Source: an uncultured Methylobacteriaceae bacterium
GTDB taxonomy: Bacteria; Pseudomonadota; Alphaproteobacteria; Rhizobiales; Beijerinckiaceae
Length of the DNA stretch: 10,377 nucleotides
Direction of reading: 5' to 3'
NCBI GenBank assembly: GCA_937872715.1
Contig: CALMTJ010000135.1
Location: 4,596 to 14,972, forward strand
Shown: in pieces, positions 1 through 6,001 of the stretch
Position numbering within the stretch: position 1 is the stretch's first letter
How the letters are laid out: each line of letters begins with the position of its first letter
The notes under the pieces: model-generated
What the model was told of the DNA's origin: nothing
The model's database searches: none
Seen by the model: only the letters and a program-made list of their open reading frames with translations
Made by a program: the position numbers and the translations under genes

Positions 1-1
1 G

Positions 2-421
2 GGTTCGGACAGGACTGCCTGGGAGCAGCTCTGGACCGCCTACCTCTCGTTCTACCGGACGGCCGTCACGGCCGAGGTGAAGAACACGACCTGGTCCCGC
101 CTCCGTGACCCGGACGAACCGGTCTGGGGGCTGGGCGCATGCGACGGGACCGGACAGCTCGTCGCCATCGTGCATTACCTCTTCCACCGCTCTACCTGGA
201 CGCTCGGGCCGTATTGCTACCTCCAGGACCTGTTCACGAGCGAGGCCGCCCGCGGCCGCGGCGCCGGACGAGGGCTGATCGAGGCCGTGTACGGCAAGGC
301 CCGGGAGGCCGGAGCGAACCGCGTCTACTGGCTGACCCAGGAAGACAACGCGACGGCCCGCGCCCTCTACGACAAGCTGGCCGACCATCCCGGCTTCACC
401 GTCTACCGGAAGCTGTTCTGA
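2..421 (+). CDS. GNAT-family N-acetyltransferase (5' end outside the window)
   Basis: This gene probably encodes a GNAT enzyme that moves an acetyl group from acetyl-CoA to an amine; the substrate cannot be read from the sequence. The frame is open from base 2 to the TGA at 419-421, giving 139 visible residues. The first visible residues (DRTAWEQLWTAYLSFYR) are the usual N-terminal helix of this GNAT subgroup, so the true start lies left of the window. The GTG at 77 would cut that helix off and is unlikely to be the start. The acetyl-CoA loop is clear: the strand LQDLFTSEAARGRGAGRGL carries the R-G-x-G-x-G signature. It is followed by the YWLTQEDNATARALYDKLA strand-helix that usually closes the fold, and the end FTVYRKLF is typical. 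Only about 10-20 residues appear to be missing. The gene converges on the cobW-like gene 146 bp away. Family is secure; role is unknown. Confidence 0.9.
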   Translation, partial: GSDRTAWEQLWTAYLSFYRTAVTAEVKNTTWSRLRDPDEPVWGLGACDGTGQLVAIVHYLFHRSTWTLGPYCYLQDLFTSEAARGRGAGRGLIEAVYGKAREAGANRVYWLTQEDNATARALYDKLADHPGFTVYRKLF

Positions 422-451
422 CGCGGCAGGGTCCTTCAAGTCTCCGCTTCT

Positions 452-466
452 CCCCGCATATCGGGG
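452..466. terminator. Weak hairpin in the convergent gap between GNAT and cobW-like genes
   Basis: The 146-bp gap 422-567 between the two convergent genes holds no convincing gene. It contains ccccg-catat-cgggg, a perfect 5-bp stem with a 5-nt loop, which can be extended by a few pairs across one mismatch. Neither strand has a clear T-run after the stem, so intrinsic termination is only a possibility suggested by its position between two 3' ends. Confidence 0.25.
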
Positions 467-567
467 TGGAAAGGAAGGTCGGAAGGCCTCAGCACCCGAC
501 ACTCGCCGAACGGCCTCGGTTCTCACCCATCCGGAGTTCCGCAGGGCCGCATCGCGCCCTCCTCGGA

Positions 568-1671
568 TCAGCGCGCCAGGGTCGCCGGGGCGAGCGGGTT
601 GTCGACGAGCGCGGCCGCGTCCGGGCGGTCGACCTCCGGCCTTCCCGCGAAGGCGTTCCACAGCCGCTCGATCGGCTCGCGCGGCAGGTCGTCGACGATG
701 ACCACGAGGCGGGTCGTCCGGTCGGCATCGGGCCATTCGGGCAGCTCGGCCGGAACGTGGAGCAGGTGCTGCACCCCGTGCACGACGACGGGGCGCCCGG
801 GCCGCTCGGCGAACTCGACCAGTCCCTTCAGGCGGAGGATGCGCGACCCGAAAGTGGCTCGGAGAATCTCCGTGAACGTGTCGAAGGCGCCCGCCCCGAT
901 CGGCCGTTGGCTCCGGAGCGTGAAGGCCTGGACGCTGCCGGAATGGACGGGCTCCGCCGCCGCTTCGTCGCCGGCGGACGACAGCCACGCGGCGACGTCG
1001 CCGATCTTGCCGTCCGGATCGAACAGCCCCCCGCCGAGCACCGTCGCGGCATCGACGCTCCCGTCCACCACCCGGATGATCGGCGCCACCGGGTTCAGGG
1101 TGCGCAGCCGCGTCTCCAGCGCATCCGCGGCGGGTCCGGCCGCGAGGTCGGTCTTGCTCACGAGGAGACGGTCGGCCAGCGCGACCTGCCGGACGGCCTC
1201 CGGATGCCTGTGAAGCGACGGGACGCCGTTCACGGCATCGACGACGGTAACGACGGCCGCGAGCACGAAGCGGATCGACAGGTAGGGGTGGTCGAGCACG
1301 ACCGAGAGCACCGGCGCCGGATCGGCGAGGCCGGTGGTCTCGATCAGGATGCGCCGGAACGGCTCGATCCGGCCGTTGTCGCGGCGGCGGAGCAGGTCTT
1401 CCAGCGTGGTCACGAGGTCGCCCCGCACGGTGCAGCACAGGCACCCGGCCGACAGGAGGACGAGCCCGTCCTCGACCTCCTCGACCAGGAGGTGGTCGAG
1501 CGCGACGTCGCCGAGCTCGTTGATGATCACCAGCGTGTCGGCGAGCGCGGGATCGCGCAGGAGCCCGTTCAGCACCGTCGTCTTGCCGGCGCCGAGGAAG
1601 CCGGTCAGCACCGTCAGCGGGATCGGGGCCGGGCGCGCGCCGGGAGCCGGTCGGAGGTCGGCCTCCGGCAT
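568..1671 (-). CDS. CobW/COG0523-family GTP-binding protein (putative metallochaperone)
   Basis: This is a G3E-family P-loop GTPase of the CobW/COG0523 group. Known members insert or deliver metals, chiefly zinc (ZNG1/YeiR-type) or cobalt (CobW). Counting from the first ATG at 1674, the motifs are: Walker A GFLGAGKT at residues 25-32, INELGDVALDH near 51-61, the metal-binding CxCC as CLCC at 78-81, ETTGLADP at 112-119, and the guanine-specificity motif SKTD at 173-176, a common variant of NKxD. The C-terminal half (from about 245) is the CobW_C domain ending in the WNAF segment. Length (367-368 aa) is normal and there is no His-rich metal loop. The ATG at 1671 is preferred over the one at 1674 because it lies 4 nt from GGAGG rather than 1 nt. 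Its first base is the last base of the upstream carboxypeptidase stop, so the two genes are coupled. The metal and the client protein are not identifiable. Confidence 0.92.
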   Translation of the reverse strand: MPEADLRPAPGARPAPIPLTVLTGFLGAGKTTVLNGLLRDPALADTLVIINELGDVALDHLLVEEVEDGLVLLSAGCLCCTVRGDLVTTLEDLLRRRDNGRIEPFRRILIETTGLADPAPVLSVVLDHPYLSIRFVLAAVVTVVDAVNGVPSLHRHPEAVRQVALADRLLVSKTDLAAGPAADALETRLRTLNPVAPIIRVVDGSVDAATVLGGGLFDPDGKIGDVAAWLSSAGDEAAAEPVHSGSVQAFTLRSQRPIGAGAFDTFTEILRATFGSRILRLKGLVEFAERPGRPVVVHGVQHLLHVPAELPEWPDADRTTRLVVIVDDLPREPIERLWNAFAGRPEVDRPDAAALVDNPLAPATLAR

Positions 1672-3236
1672 CATTCCTCCGCCGCGGGATCCGGGTTCCG
1701 CCCCGACACGGCCGGCGCCTTGGGCTTGGCGGCCGCGAGCGGCCTGCCCTTCGCGGCCGCCGCCACAGGCTTCGGCTTGCCGGCCGCCGGCTGTTCGATT
1801 CCCGGAATGACGCCGCTCTCCGGCAGGGCCGCGACCGGCAGGTTCGGCTTCATCGGGATGGCGCCGAGCTTGCGGCGCGCGTCCCCGGACGCGCCGATGG
1901 CGCCCGGCTTCGGCTTCACCTCGGCGGAAGGCCGGCCGGCCATGTTGTCCGAGATGGCGGCGCGGCTCGTGGGCTGCGGATCGGTCTGGAGCGTCTCGAT
2001 CCGCTGCGCGCCTCCGGGCCGGGATGGCGGGGCCGAGAGCTTGCCGTCGGTCGCCGATGCCGCCGGGTTGCGTCCGACGAGCTTCGTCCGGACGGGCTTC
2101 GCGGCGATCCGCACGGGGACGCCCTTGCCGTCGCTCTCGGCATCTCCCGGCGAGTTCGGCGCGGCGCCGAGGAAGATGGGGATCGGCTCGAAGGCGACGC
2201 GCGGCCCGAGGCTCGTGCGGGCACCGAGGCCCGGAACGGAGGCGGCCGAGGCGGTCGCAAAGGCGAGCGGCGAGAACAGGGCCGCGATCGGGTTCTCGGC
2301 ATTCTGGCTGCCGCCCCGCAGCGCCACCACGGCAGTTTCGTCATCCTCCTGCGGAAGGCGCTTGTTCGGCCCGCACACGAAGGAGCGGACGTTCGGCGGA
2401 CTCATGGCGCCGGAGGGCGGCAGATCCTCGACCCGCTGCGCGCCCCAGCCGAGGGAGCCGAAGCCCTGGTCGAACAGGTCGGCGGCCCTGAGGTCGCGCT
2501 CCCGCGCCGACGGATAGCCCATCACGACGGAGATCAGCCGGCGCCCGTTCTGGGTGGCGCTCGCGACGATGTTGAACCCGCCCATGCAGATGAAGCCCGT
2601 CTTCATCCCGTCCGCGCCCGGGTAGCGCCCGAGCATGCCGTTATGGTTGCGGATCACCTGCCGGCCGAGCTTCAGCGCGCCGATGCGGAAGAGCTCGTCG
2701 TGCTCGGGGAATTCCGTGAGGAGCGCACGGGCCAGGATCGCCATGTCGCGGGCCGACGTCTGCTGACGCTCGTCCGGGAGGCCGTTGGCGTTGACCCAGC
2801 GGCTTTCCCGCATGCCGATGCGCCGGGAAGCGTCGTTCATCAGCCGGGCGAAGCCCTCCGTCGAGCCGCCCAGATTCTCGCCGATCGTCATGGCGATGTC
2901 GTTCGCCGACTTCACCATGATGATCTTCAGCGCGTTGTCGAGCGTGAGCTGCGTGCCGGGCTTGAAGCCCATCTTCGAGGGCGGCTCGGCCGCCGCCTCG
3001 GCCGAGACCGTCAGGAGGGAGTTCATGGAGACGCGGCCCTGGCGCACGAGGTCCAGCGCCACGTAGGTCGTCATCAGCTTGGTGATGGAGGCCGGGAACC
3101 ACGGGTCCGTCGCGCGCTCGGAGACCAGCACCTTGCCGGACGCGACGTCGATCACCAGCGCCGGCGTGCCGGCCGAGGCGGCGCCCGCGGCCCCGATCAG
3201 GACGGAGGTGGCCAGGAACGCGGCGCGGCTCGCCAT
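1671..3236 (-). CDS. D-alanyl-D-alanine carboxypeptidase, peptidase S11 (DacA/PBP5-type) with long low-complexity C-terminal tail
   Basis: This penicillin-binding carboxypeptidase removes the terminal D-Ala from peptidoglycan stem peptides in the periplasm. Numbered from the upstream ATG at 3269, all three active-site motifs are present: SITK at 61-64 (nucleophile Ser61, Lys64), SAN at 121-123 and KTG at 223-225. A signal peptide with a hydrophobic core (AAFLATSVLIGAAGAASA) ends near residue 33. I prefer the ATG at 3236 because it gives a compact signal peptide and has GGAG 9 nt upstream; the ATG at 3269 is an in-frame alternative adding 11 residues. The catalytic domain ends near residue 275. 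Instead of a clear PBP5 beta-domain plus amphipathic anchor, about 250 residues follow, the last 150 rich in Ala, Pro, Lys and Gly. The last codon overlaps the cobW-like start, so the two are co-transcribed. Confidence 0.93.
   Translation of the reverse strand: MASRAAFLATSVLIGAAGAASAGTPALVIDVASGKVLVSERATDPWFPASITKLMTTYVALDLVRQGRVSMNSLLTVSAEAAAEPPSKMGFKPGTQLTLDNALKIIMVKSANDIAMTIGENLGGSTEGFARLMNDASRRIGMRESRWVNANGLPDERQQTSARDMAILARALLTEFPEHDELFRIGALKLGRQVIRNHNGMLGRYPGADGMKTGFICMGGFNIVASATQNGRRLISVVMGYPSARERDLRAADLFDQGFGSLGWGAQRVEDLPPSGAMSPPNVRSFVCGPNKRLPQEDDETAVVALRGGSQNAENPIAALFSPLAFATASAASVPGLGARTSLGPRVAFEPIPIFLGAAPNSPGDAESDGKGVPVRIAAKPVRTKLVGRNPAASATDGKLSAPPSRPGGAQRIETLQTDPQPTSRAAISDNMAGRPSAEVKPKPGAIGASGDARRKLGAIPMKPNLPVAALPESGVIPGIEQPAAGKPKPVAAAAKGRPLAAAKPKAPAVSGRNPDPAAEE
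1676..1680 (-). promoter_or_regulatory. Ribosome binding site of the cobW-like gene, inside the end of dac
   Basis: The minus strand reads GGAGG-AATG-ATG. The GGAGG lies inside the last codons of the carboxypeptidase gene. Spacing is 1 nt to the first ATG and 4 nt to the second, which favours the second. The TGATG overlap is a standard stop-restart arrangement. Confidence 0.6.
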
Positions 3237-3245
3237 GCGGATCGG

Positions 3246-3249
3246 CTCC
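3246..3249 (-). promoter_or_regulatory. Candidate ribosome binding site deciding the dac start
   Basis: The minus strand carries CGGAG followed by 9 nt and the ATG at 3236, which opens a compact signal peptide. The upstream ATG at 3269 has only a partial GCAGG. Both starts remain possible. Confidence 0.4.
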
Positions 3250-3326
3250 GTGGTGGTCATCCCCAGCATATGGCCTGCGAGTGGTTTAGGAAGTCGCGAA
3301 ACGTGGAGATCGACGCACGGGACGAG

Positions 3327-3345
3327 GCCGTCCGGACCGGACGGC
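3327..3345. repeat. 8-bp palindrome in the divergent dac / DMT-transporter intergenic region
   Basis: The sequence gccgtccg-gac-cggacggc is a perfect 8-bp inverted repeat with a 3-bp centre, lying between the divergent carboxypeptidase and transporter starts. It could be an operator for a dimeric regulator or a hairpin in a 5' leader. No regulator gene adjoins it, so the role is unknown. Confidence 0.45.
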
Positions 3346-3349
3346 GCCG

Positions 3350-3378
3350 TTGAGCGGCGAGTCTTATCGGCTCATACG
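3350..3378 (+). promoter_or_regulatory. Possible sigma-70-type promoter for the DMT transporter
   Basis: A TTGAGC at 3350-3355 is followed 17 bp later by CATACG at 3373-3378. This is a plausible but weak -35/-10 pair placed about 30-40 bp upstream of the GTG start at 3411. It lies just downstream of the palindrome at 3327-3345. Such matches are common by chance. Confidence 0.25.
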
Positions 3379-3400
3379 TGGCGACAGCAAGGCGCCGCCG

Positions 3401-3405
3401 GGAGG
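3401..3405 (+). promoter_or_regulatory. Ribosome binding site of the DMT transporter
   Basis: GGAGG is followed by 5 nt and the GTG at 3411. This strong site is the reason for placing the start at 3411 rather than at the in-frame GTG at 3378, which has no comparable site. Confidence 0.65.
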
Positions 3406-3410
3406 GGGCC

Positions 3411-4319
3411 GTGGACACGAGCCTCGTCTGGATCCCCGCGACCCTGATCGCGTCCTGCGGCCAGGTCGCCCGCAACACGATGCAGCGCCGGCTCGCGGAG
3501 AGCATCGGCACGGTCGGGGCGGCGCAGGTGCGCTTCCTCTACGGCTTCCCGTTCTCGCTCCTGTTCCTGGCGGGCGTGCTCGCCGTCTCCGGCGAGGGCC
3601 TTCCGGGCGGAGGGCCCGGGTTCCGGCCGTTCCTCCTGCTCGGCGCCGCGACCCAGATCCTGGCCACGGTCCTGATGCTGGCCGCGATGCGGGAGCGGTC
3701 CTTCTCCGTCGTCACCGCCCTGATCAAGACGGAGCCGATCCAGCTCGCGCTCTACGGCCTCGCCGTGCTCGGCGACCGGCTCGCGCCGCTGACGCTCGCG
3801 GCGATCGTGGTCGCCACGGCCGGCGTGATCCTGGTCGGGTGGACGCCGAGGATAGCGGGCGAGATGCGGGGGGCGGGGCTCCGGCCGATCCTGTTCGGGC
3901 TCGCGGCCGGAGCCATGTTCGCGCTCTCCGCGATCGGCTTCAGGGGCGCGATCCTGTCGCTCGACGGCGGCTCCTTCGTGGTCCGGGCGACGACCGCGCT
4001 GACCGCCAGCCTCCTCGTGCAGACCGCGATCCTGCTCGCCTACCTCCTCGCCTTCGACCGCGCCGGGCTCGTCGGGAGCCTCGCCGTCTGGCGTCAGTCG
4101 CTCCTCGCCGGGCTGACGGGGGCGGGAGCCTCGCAATTCTGGTTCATCGGCTTCGCTGTGACGGCGGCCGCGAATGTCAGGACCCTGGCGCTTGTCGAGG
4201 TGCTCCTCGCCCAGGCCGTGTCGCGCCGGCTGTTCCGGCAGGTCACCGAGACGCGCGAGCTCGGCGGGATCGCCCTGATCCTGGCCGGGGTCGCGATCCT
4301 GCTGGCGACGGCCCGCTAG
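3411..4319 (+). CDS. DMT-superfamily (EamA-like) membrane transporter
   Basis: This is an inner-membrane protein of 302 aa with about ten hydrophobic helices arranged as two halves of five, the layout of EamA/DMT-superfamily permeases. Visible features include the first helix WIPATLIASCGQVARNTMQ, the conserved 'VRFLYGFPFSLLFL' second helix, and a helix-3/4 region ending in 'SVVTALIKTEPIQLALYG', which matches the usual DMT 'a..l..l.P....l' pattern. The second half starts near the FGLAAGAMFALSAIGFRG helix. The last helix is GGIALILAGVAILLATA, typical of the family end. The substrate cannot be inferred; characterised relatives export amino acids, metabolites or drugs. It is a single-gene unit, divergent from dac and convergent with the AraC gene, with which it shares the CTAG at its stop. 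No oddity is visible in the protein itself. Confidence 0.85.
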   Translation: MDTSLVWIPATLIASCGQVARNTMQRRLAESIGTVGAAQVRFLYGFPFSLLFLAGVLAVSGEGLPGGGPGFRPFLLLGAATQILATVLMLAAMRERSFSVVTALIKTEPIQLALYGLAVLGDRLAPLTLAAIVVATAGVILVGWTPRIAGEMRGAGLRPILFGLAAGAMFALSAIGFRGAILSLDGGSFVVRATTALTASLLVQTAILLAYLLAFDRAGLVGSLAVWRQSLLAGLTGAGASQFWFIGFAVTAAANVRTLALVEVLLAQAVSRRLFRQVTETRELGGIALILAGVAILLATAR

Positions 4320-5206
4320 CCGGCCGAGGATGACGCCGCCAAGGCGGCCCGCACGGCGCCGGGTGTCACGCCCATCGTGGCCCGGTAGGTGGCGACGAAG
4401 TGGGCAGGGCTCGAGAAGCCAACCCGGTCGGCGATGTCGGCCACTGCCAAATCCGCGCATCGCAACAGCGAGGTCGCATGCTCGATGCGGCGGCGGATCA
4501 GATGGCGATGGGGGCTGATGCCCGTCTGCTGGCGAAACGAGCGCGCGAAATGCGTCACGCTGCTTCGGGCGACCGCGGCCAGGTTGGCGAGCGTCGGCGA
4601 GGCCGCGTTCTCGAGCGCCGCCTCGATCGCCTCCTCCACCCTGCGTAGGGCGGCGGGGGGCATGCCGCCCTTGCGGCGCGACGGCGGAGGTCGCACCGAT
4701 AGCCGCCGTTCTGCTGCGTGGTCCCTGACCCGGCGAAGCAGCGCGAGGAGCGCTTCGTCGGCCATGGGGCGATCGCCGAACCCGCGGCCCACGGTTCCGA
4801 CCAGGATGCGCGCGACCATGGCCTGCATGCCGAAGTCGCGCAGGCCGAAGACCGGGACGTGTTCGAAGGGCGAGCCGAGCAGCGCCTCGGCGAAATCCTG
4901 CCGGACGAAGAGCTGGACCACGTCCGCATCGCCGCCGATCGGAACGCGGACACGCTCCGCCGGCATGAACACGGAGATGCTGCCCGCCTGGGCGCGGTCG
5001 CCCAGCGCACCTCCACCCGGGCGGCGGACGTCGCGACCGTCGACCAGCGTCATGACCAGGCGGATGGCATCGGACGCCGGCACGTCCACCGTCGTCGGGC
5101 CGTGCCGCCAGCGGGCAATCGCTGCGGCAGGCTCGCTGGAGCCGCCAAGCGGCCGCAAGAGCATGGGAGCGCCCAGCGAGGAGAGGGCGTCGTCTAGCGC
5201 TCGCAT
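4316..5206 (-). CDS. AraC-family transcriptional regulator
   Basis: This 296-aa DNA-binding regulator has an N-terminal cupin-like sensing half (about 35-165, the AraC_binding/cupin_6 layout with 'GSISVFMPAERVRVPI') and a C-terminal double helix-turn-helix domain. HTH1 is about 207-229 (LANLAAVARSSVTHFARSFR) and HTH2 about 255-285 (VADIADRVGFSSPAHFVATY, then MGVTPGAVR). These are the standard AraC/XylS signatures. The linker around 168-182 is rich in Arg and Pro. The start is the ATG at 5206; it has no strong ribosome site, so a later start such as Met15 cannot be excluded. It is divergent from the NmrA-like remnant and the small membrane protein gene, and the tandem repeat at 5286-5305 lies between them, so those genes are its probable target. 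Cupin_6-type AraC regulators often sit beside oxidoreductase genes, which fits the remnant. Confidence 0.92.
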   Translation of the reverse strand: MRALDDALSSLGAPMLLRPLGGSSEPAAAIARWRHGPTTVDVPASDAIRLVMTLVDGRDVRRPGGGALGDRAQAGSISVFMPAERVRVPIGGDADVVQLFVRQDFAEALLGSPFEHVPVFGLRDFGMQAMVARILVGTVGRGFGDRPMADEALLALLRRVRDHAAERRLSVRPPPSRRKGGMPPAALRRVEEAIEAALENAASPTLANLAAVARSSVTHFARSFRQQTGISPHRHLIRRRIEHATSLLRCADLAVADIADRVGFSSPAHFVATYRATMGVTPGAVRAALAASSSAG

Positions 5207-5285
5207 GGACGCGCGAGTGTCGGGCCGATCATCACCCGCAGATAGGCGCTGGAGGACGCCGCGTCACGACATGGCGGGCCTCGAC

Positions 5286-5305
5286 GGTCGTTCATGGTCG
5301 TTTCT
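5286..5305. promoter_or_regulatory. Tandem GGTCGTT repeat, candidate AraC-family operator
   Basis: GGTCGTTCAT is followed directly by GGTCGTTTCT, so the heptamer GGTCGTT recurs with a 10-bp period, one turn of the helix. It lies in the 177-bp region between the AraC regulator and the divergent remnant. Direct repeats on one helix face are typical of AraC-family half-sites. The role is inferred from position and spacing only. Confidence 0.4.
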
Positions 5306-5347
5306 CGATACCACCGCGCGGACGCCGTGGGCAGTATTCTCCGATCG

Positions 5348-5365
5348 GCGGCCGTGACCGGCCGC
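5348..5365. repeat. 7-bp inverted repeat just upstream of the NmrA-like remnant
   Basis: The sequence gcggccg-tgac-cggccgc is a perfect 7-bp stem with a 4-nt loop. It ends 18 nt before the ATG at 5384, so it could form a hairpin in the 5' leader or be a protein-binding site. G/C-only stems arise easily in DNA of this composition. Confidence 0.35.
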
Positions 5366-5383
5366 GCTGATGGGAGACGATCG

Positions 5384-5563
5384 ATGGCGGACGGGATTTT
5401 CGTGCATGACGCGACGGGAACAAGCGGTCGCGCCACATTCACCACCATGCGAGAGCGCGGCGCGGACGTGATCGCAGGCGTCCGCGATGCCGAGGACGTG
5501 CCGGGCCGTATGCCCCGCAGCTTCGGGGAGTGGGCGCGTGACAACACGAACTCCCTCCGCTGA
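5384..5563 (+). pseudogene. Internally deleted remnant of an NmrA-like NAD(P)-binding protein
   Basis: The 59-codon frame starts at an ATG with GGAG 7 nt upstream. Its first ~38 residues (IFVHDATGTSGRATF..., then RGADVIAGVRDAEDV) match the first strand, dinucleotide loop, helix and second strand of NmrA/NAD(P)H-binding atypical SDR proteins, whose loop is normally TGATGxxGR. Here T-G is replaced by H-D, so the first glycine of the loop is lost. The last ~16 residues (PRSFGEWARDNTNSLR) resemble the very end of the same family. The roughly 220 residues expected between are missing. The simplest reading is a large in-frame internal deletion, leaving no fold or active site. Divergence from an AraC gene is a common setting for intact relatives. 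Its stop lies 9 nt before the next start. An expressed small protein is possible but I consider it less likely. Confidence 0.6.
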
Positions 5564-5572
5564 GCGCCCGAG

Positions 5573-5995
5573 ATGGAAGGAGCACGCTGGATCATCGTCG
5601 CCGTCGCCGTCGTGACGGCCTTGGGCGGCCTCTTCGCCGACCTGATCATCCCTTTCGGCGCCAGGCAGCACCTCAGGAACCCACTCTGGACACCGCATGC
5701 CAAGTTCCACAATGCGCAGGGCATCATGATGGGGCTCGGCCAGGGCCTGCTCGCGACCGTCCTGCTGTTCGCGCTGCCGCTCGACCTCACGACGATCCTG
5801 ATCGCCGCCCTGGTCGCCTCCCTATACTGGGTGGCGCTCATGTTCTCTCCGCTTCTTCCCGGGACGGCCTGGGTCGATCCCGATTTCGCGGGCGAGACTC
5901 CCCGTCCGCTCGGCCTGTACCCGCAGCAGCTCATAGGCTGGGTGCTGCTGCTCGCGTTGGCAACGGCGGTGACGCTCGCGTCAGTCTTGCGCTGA
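5573..5995 (+). CDS. Small four-helix membrane protein (DUF6640-like)
   Basis: This 140-aa hydrophobic protein has four likely transmembrane helices at about 5-25, 53-70, 73-93 and 118-138. Between helices 1 and 2 is a conserved-looking polar segment, NPLWTPHAKFHNAQG (36-50). It resembles the 'PxWxPHAKFHDA' signature I recall for the DUF6640 family, whose function is not established. A second polar loop (97-116) contains PDFAGETPRPLG. The role is therefore unknown; the His-containing loop could bind a ligand or metal, but nothing proves it. The gene begins 9 nt after the NmrA-like remnant and is probably in the same transcript, under the divergent AraC regulator. The ATG at 5573 has only a weak ribosome site, which suggests coupling to translation of the remnant. 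Its 3' end overlaps the convergent MFS gene by 15 bp. Confidence 0.72.
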   Translation: MEGARWIIVAVAVVTALGGLFADLIIPFGARQHLRNPLWTPHAKFHNAQGIMMGLGQGLLATVLLFALPLDLTTILIAALVASLYWVALMFSPLLPGTAWVDPDFAGETPRPLGLYPQQLIGWVLLLALATAVTLASVLR

Positions 5996-6001
5996 CGCGA
6001 G
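5975..6001. terminator. 10-bp hairpin spanning both stop codons of convergent genes
   Basis: The sequence ctcgcgtcag-tcttgcg-ctgacgcgag is a perfect 10-bp inverted repeat with a 7-nt loop. It contains the TGA of the small membrane protein (5993-5995) and, on the other strand, the TGA of the MFS gene (5981-5983). Its place at two converging 3' ends suits a bidirectional terminator or an mRNA 3'-end stabiliser. No T-run follows on either strand. Confidence 0.5.

Noticed and set aside
77..79. GTG as the start of the acetyltransferase gene.
   Set aside because: The frame is open to the left edge and the residues before it form the expected first helix of the GNAT fold, so the real start is outside the window.
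139..2517. Very long plus-strand open frame (about 790 codons) antisense to the cobW-like and carboxypeptidase genes.
   Set aside because: Its product is dominated by Arg, Gly, Pro and His with no domain, it begins inside the GNAT gene, and it lies opposite two well-supported genes. Stop codons are rare by chance in such GC-rich DNA.
5294..5383. Thirty-codon N-terminal extension of the NmrA-like remnant from the ATG at 5294.
   Set aside because: The extension matches nothing and would cover the tandem repeat and hairpin, while the ATG at 5384 has a good ribosome site and begins exactly at the family start.
5194..5934. Minus-strand open frame of 246 codons opposite the NmrA-like remnant and the small membrane protein.
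   Set aside because: It has no family resemblance and is rich in Arg, Ser and Pro. The plus strand shows a clear membrane protein and a recognisable NAD(P)-binding start.
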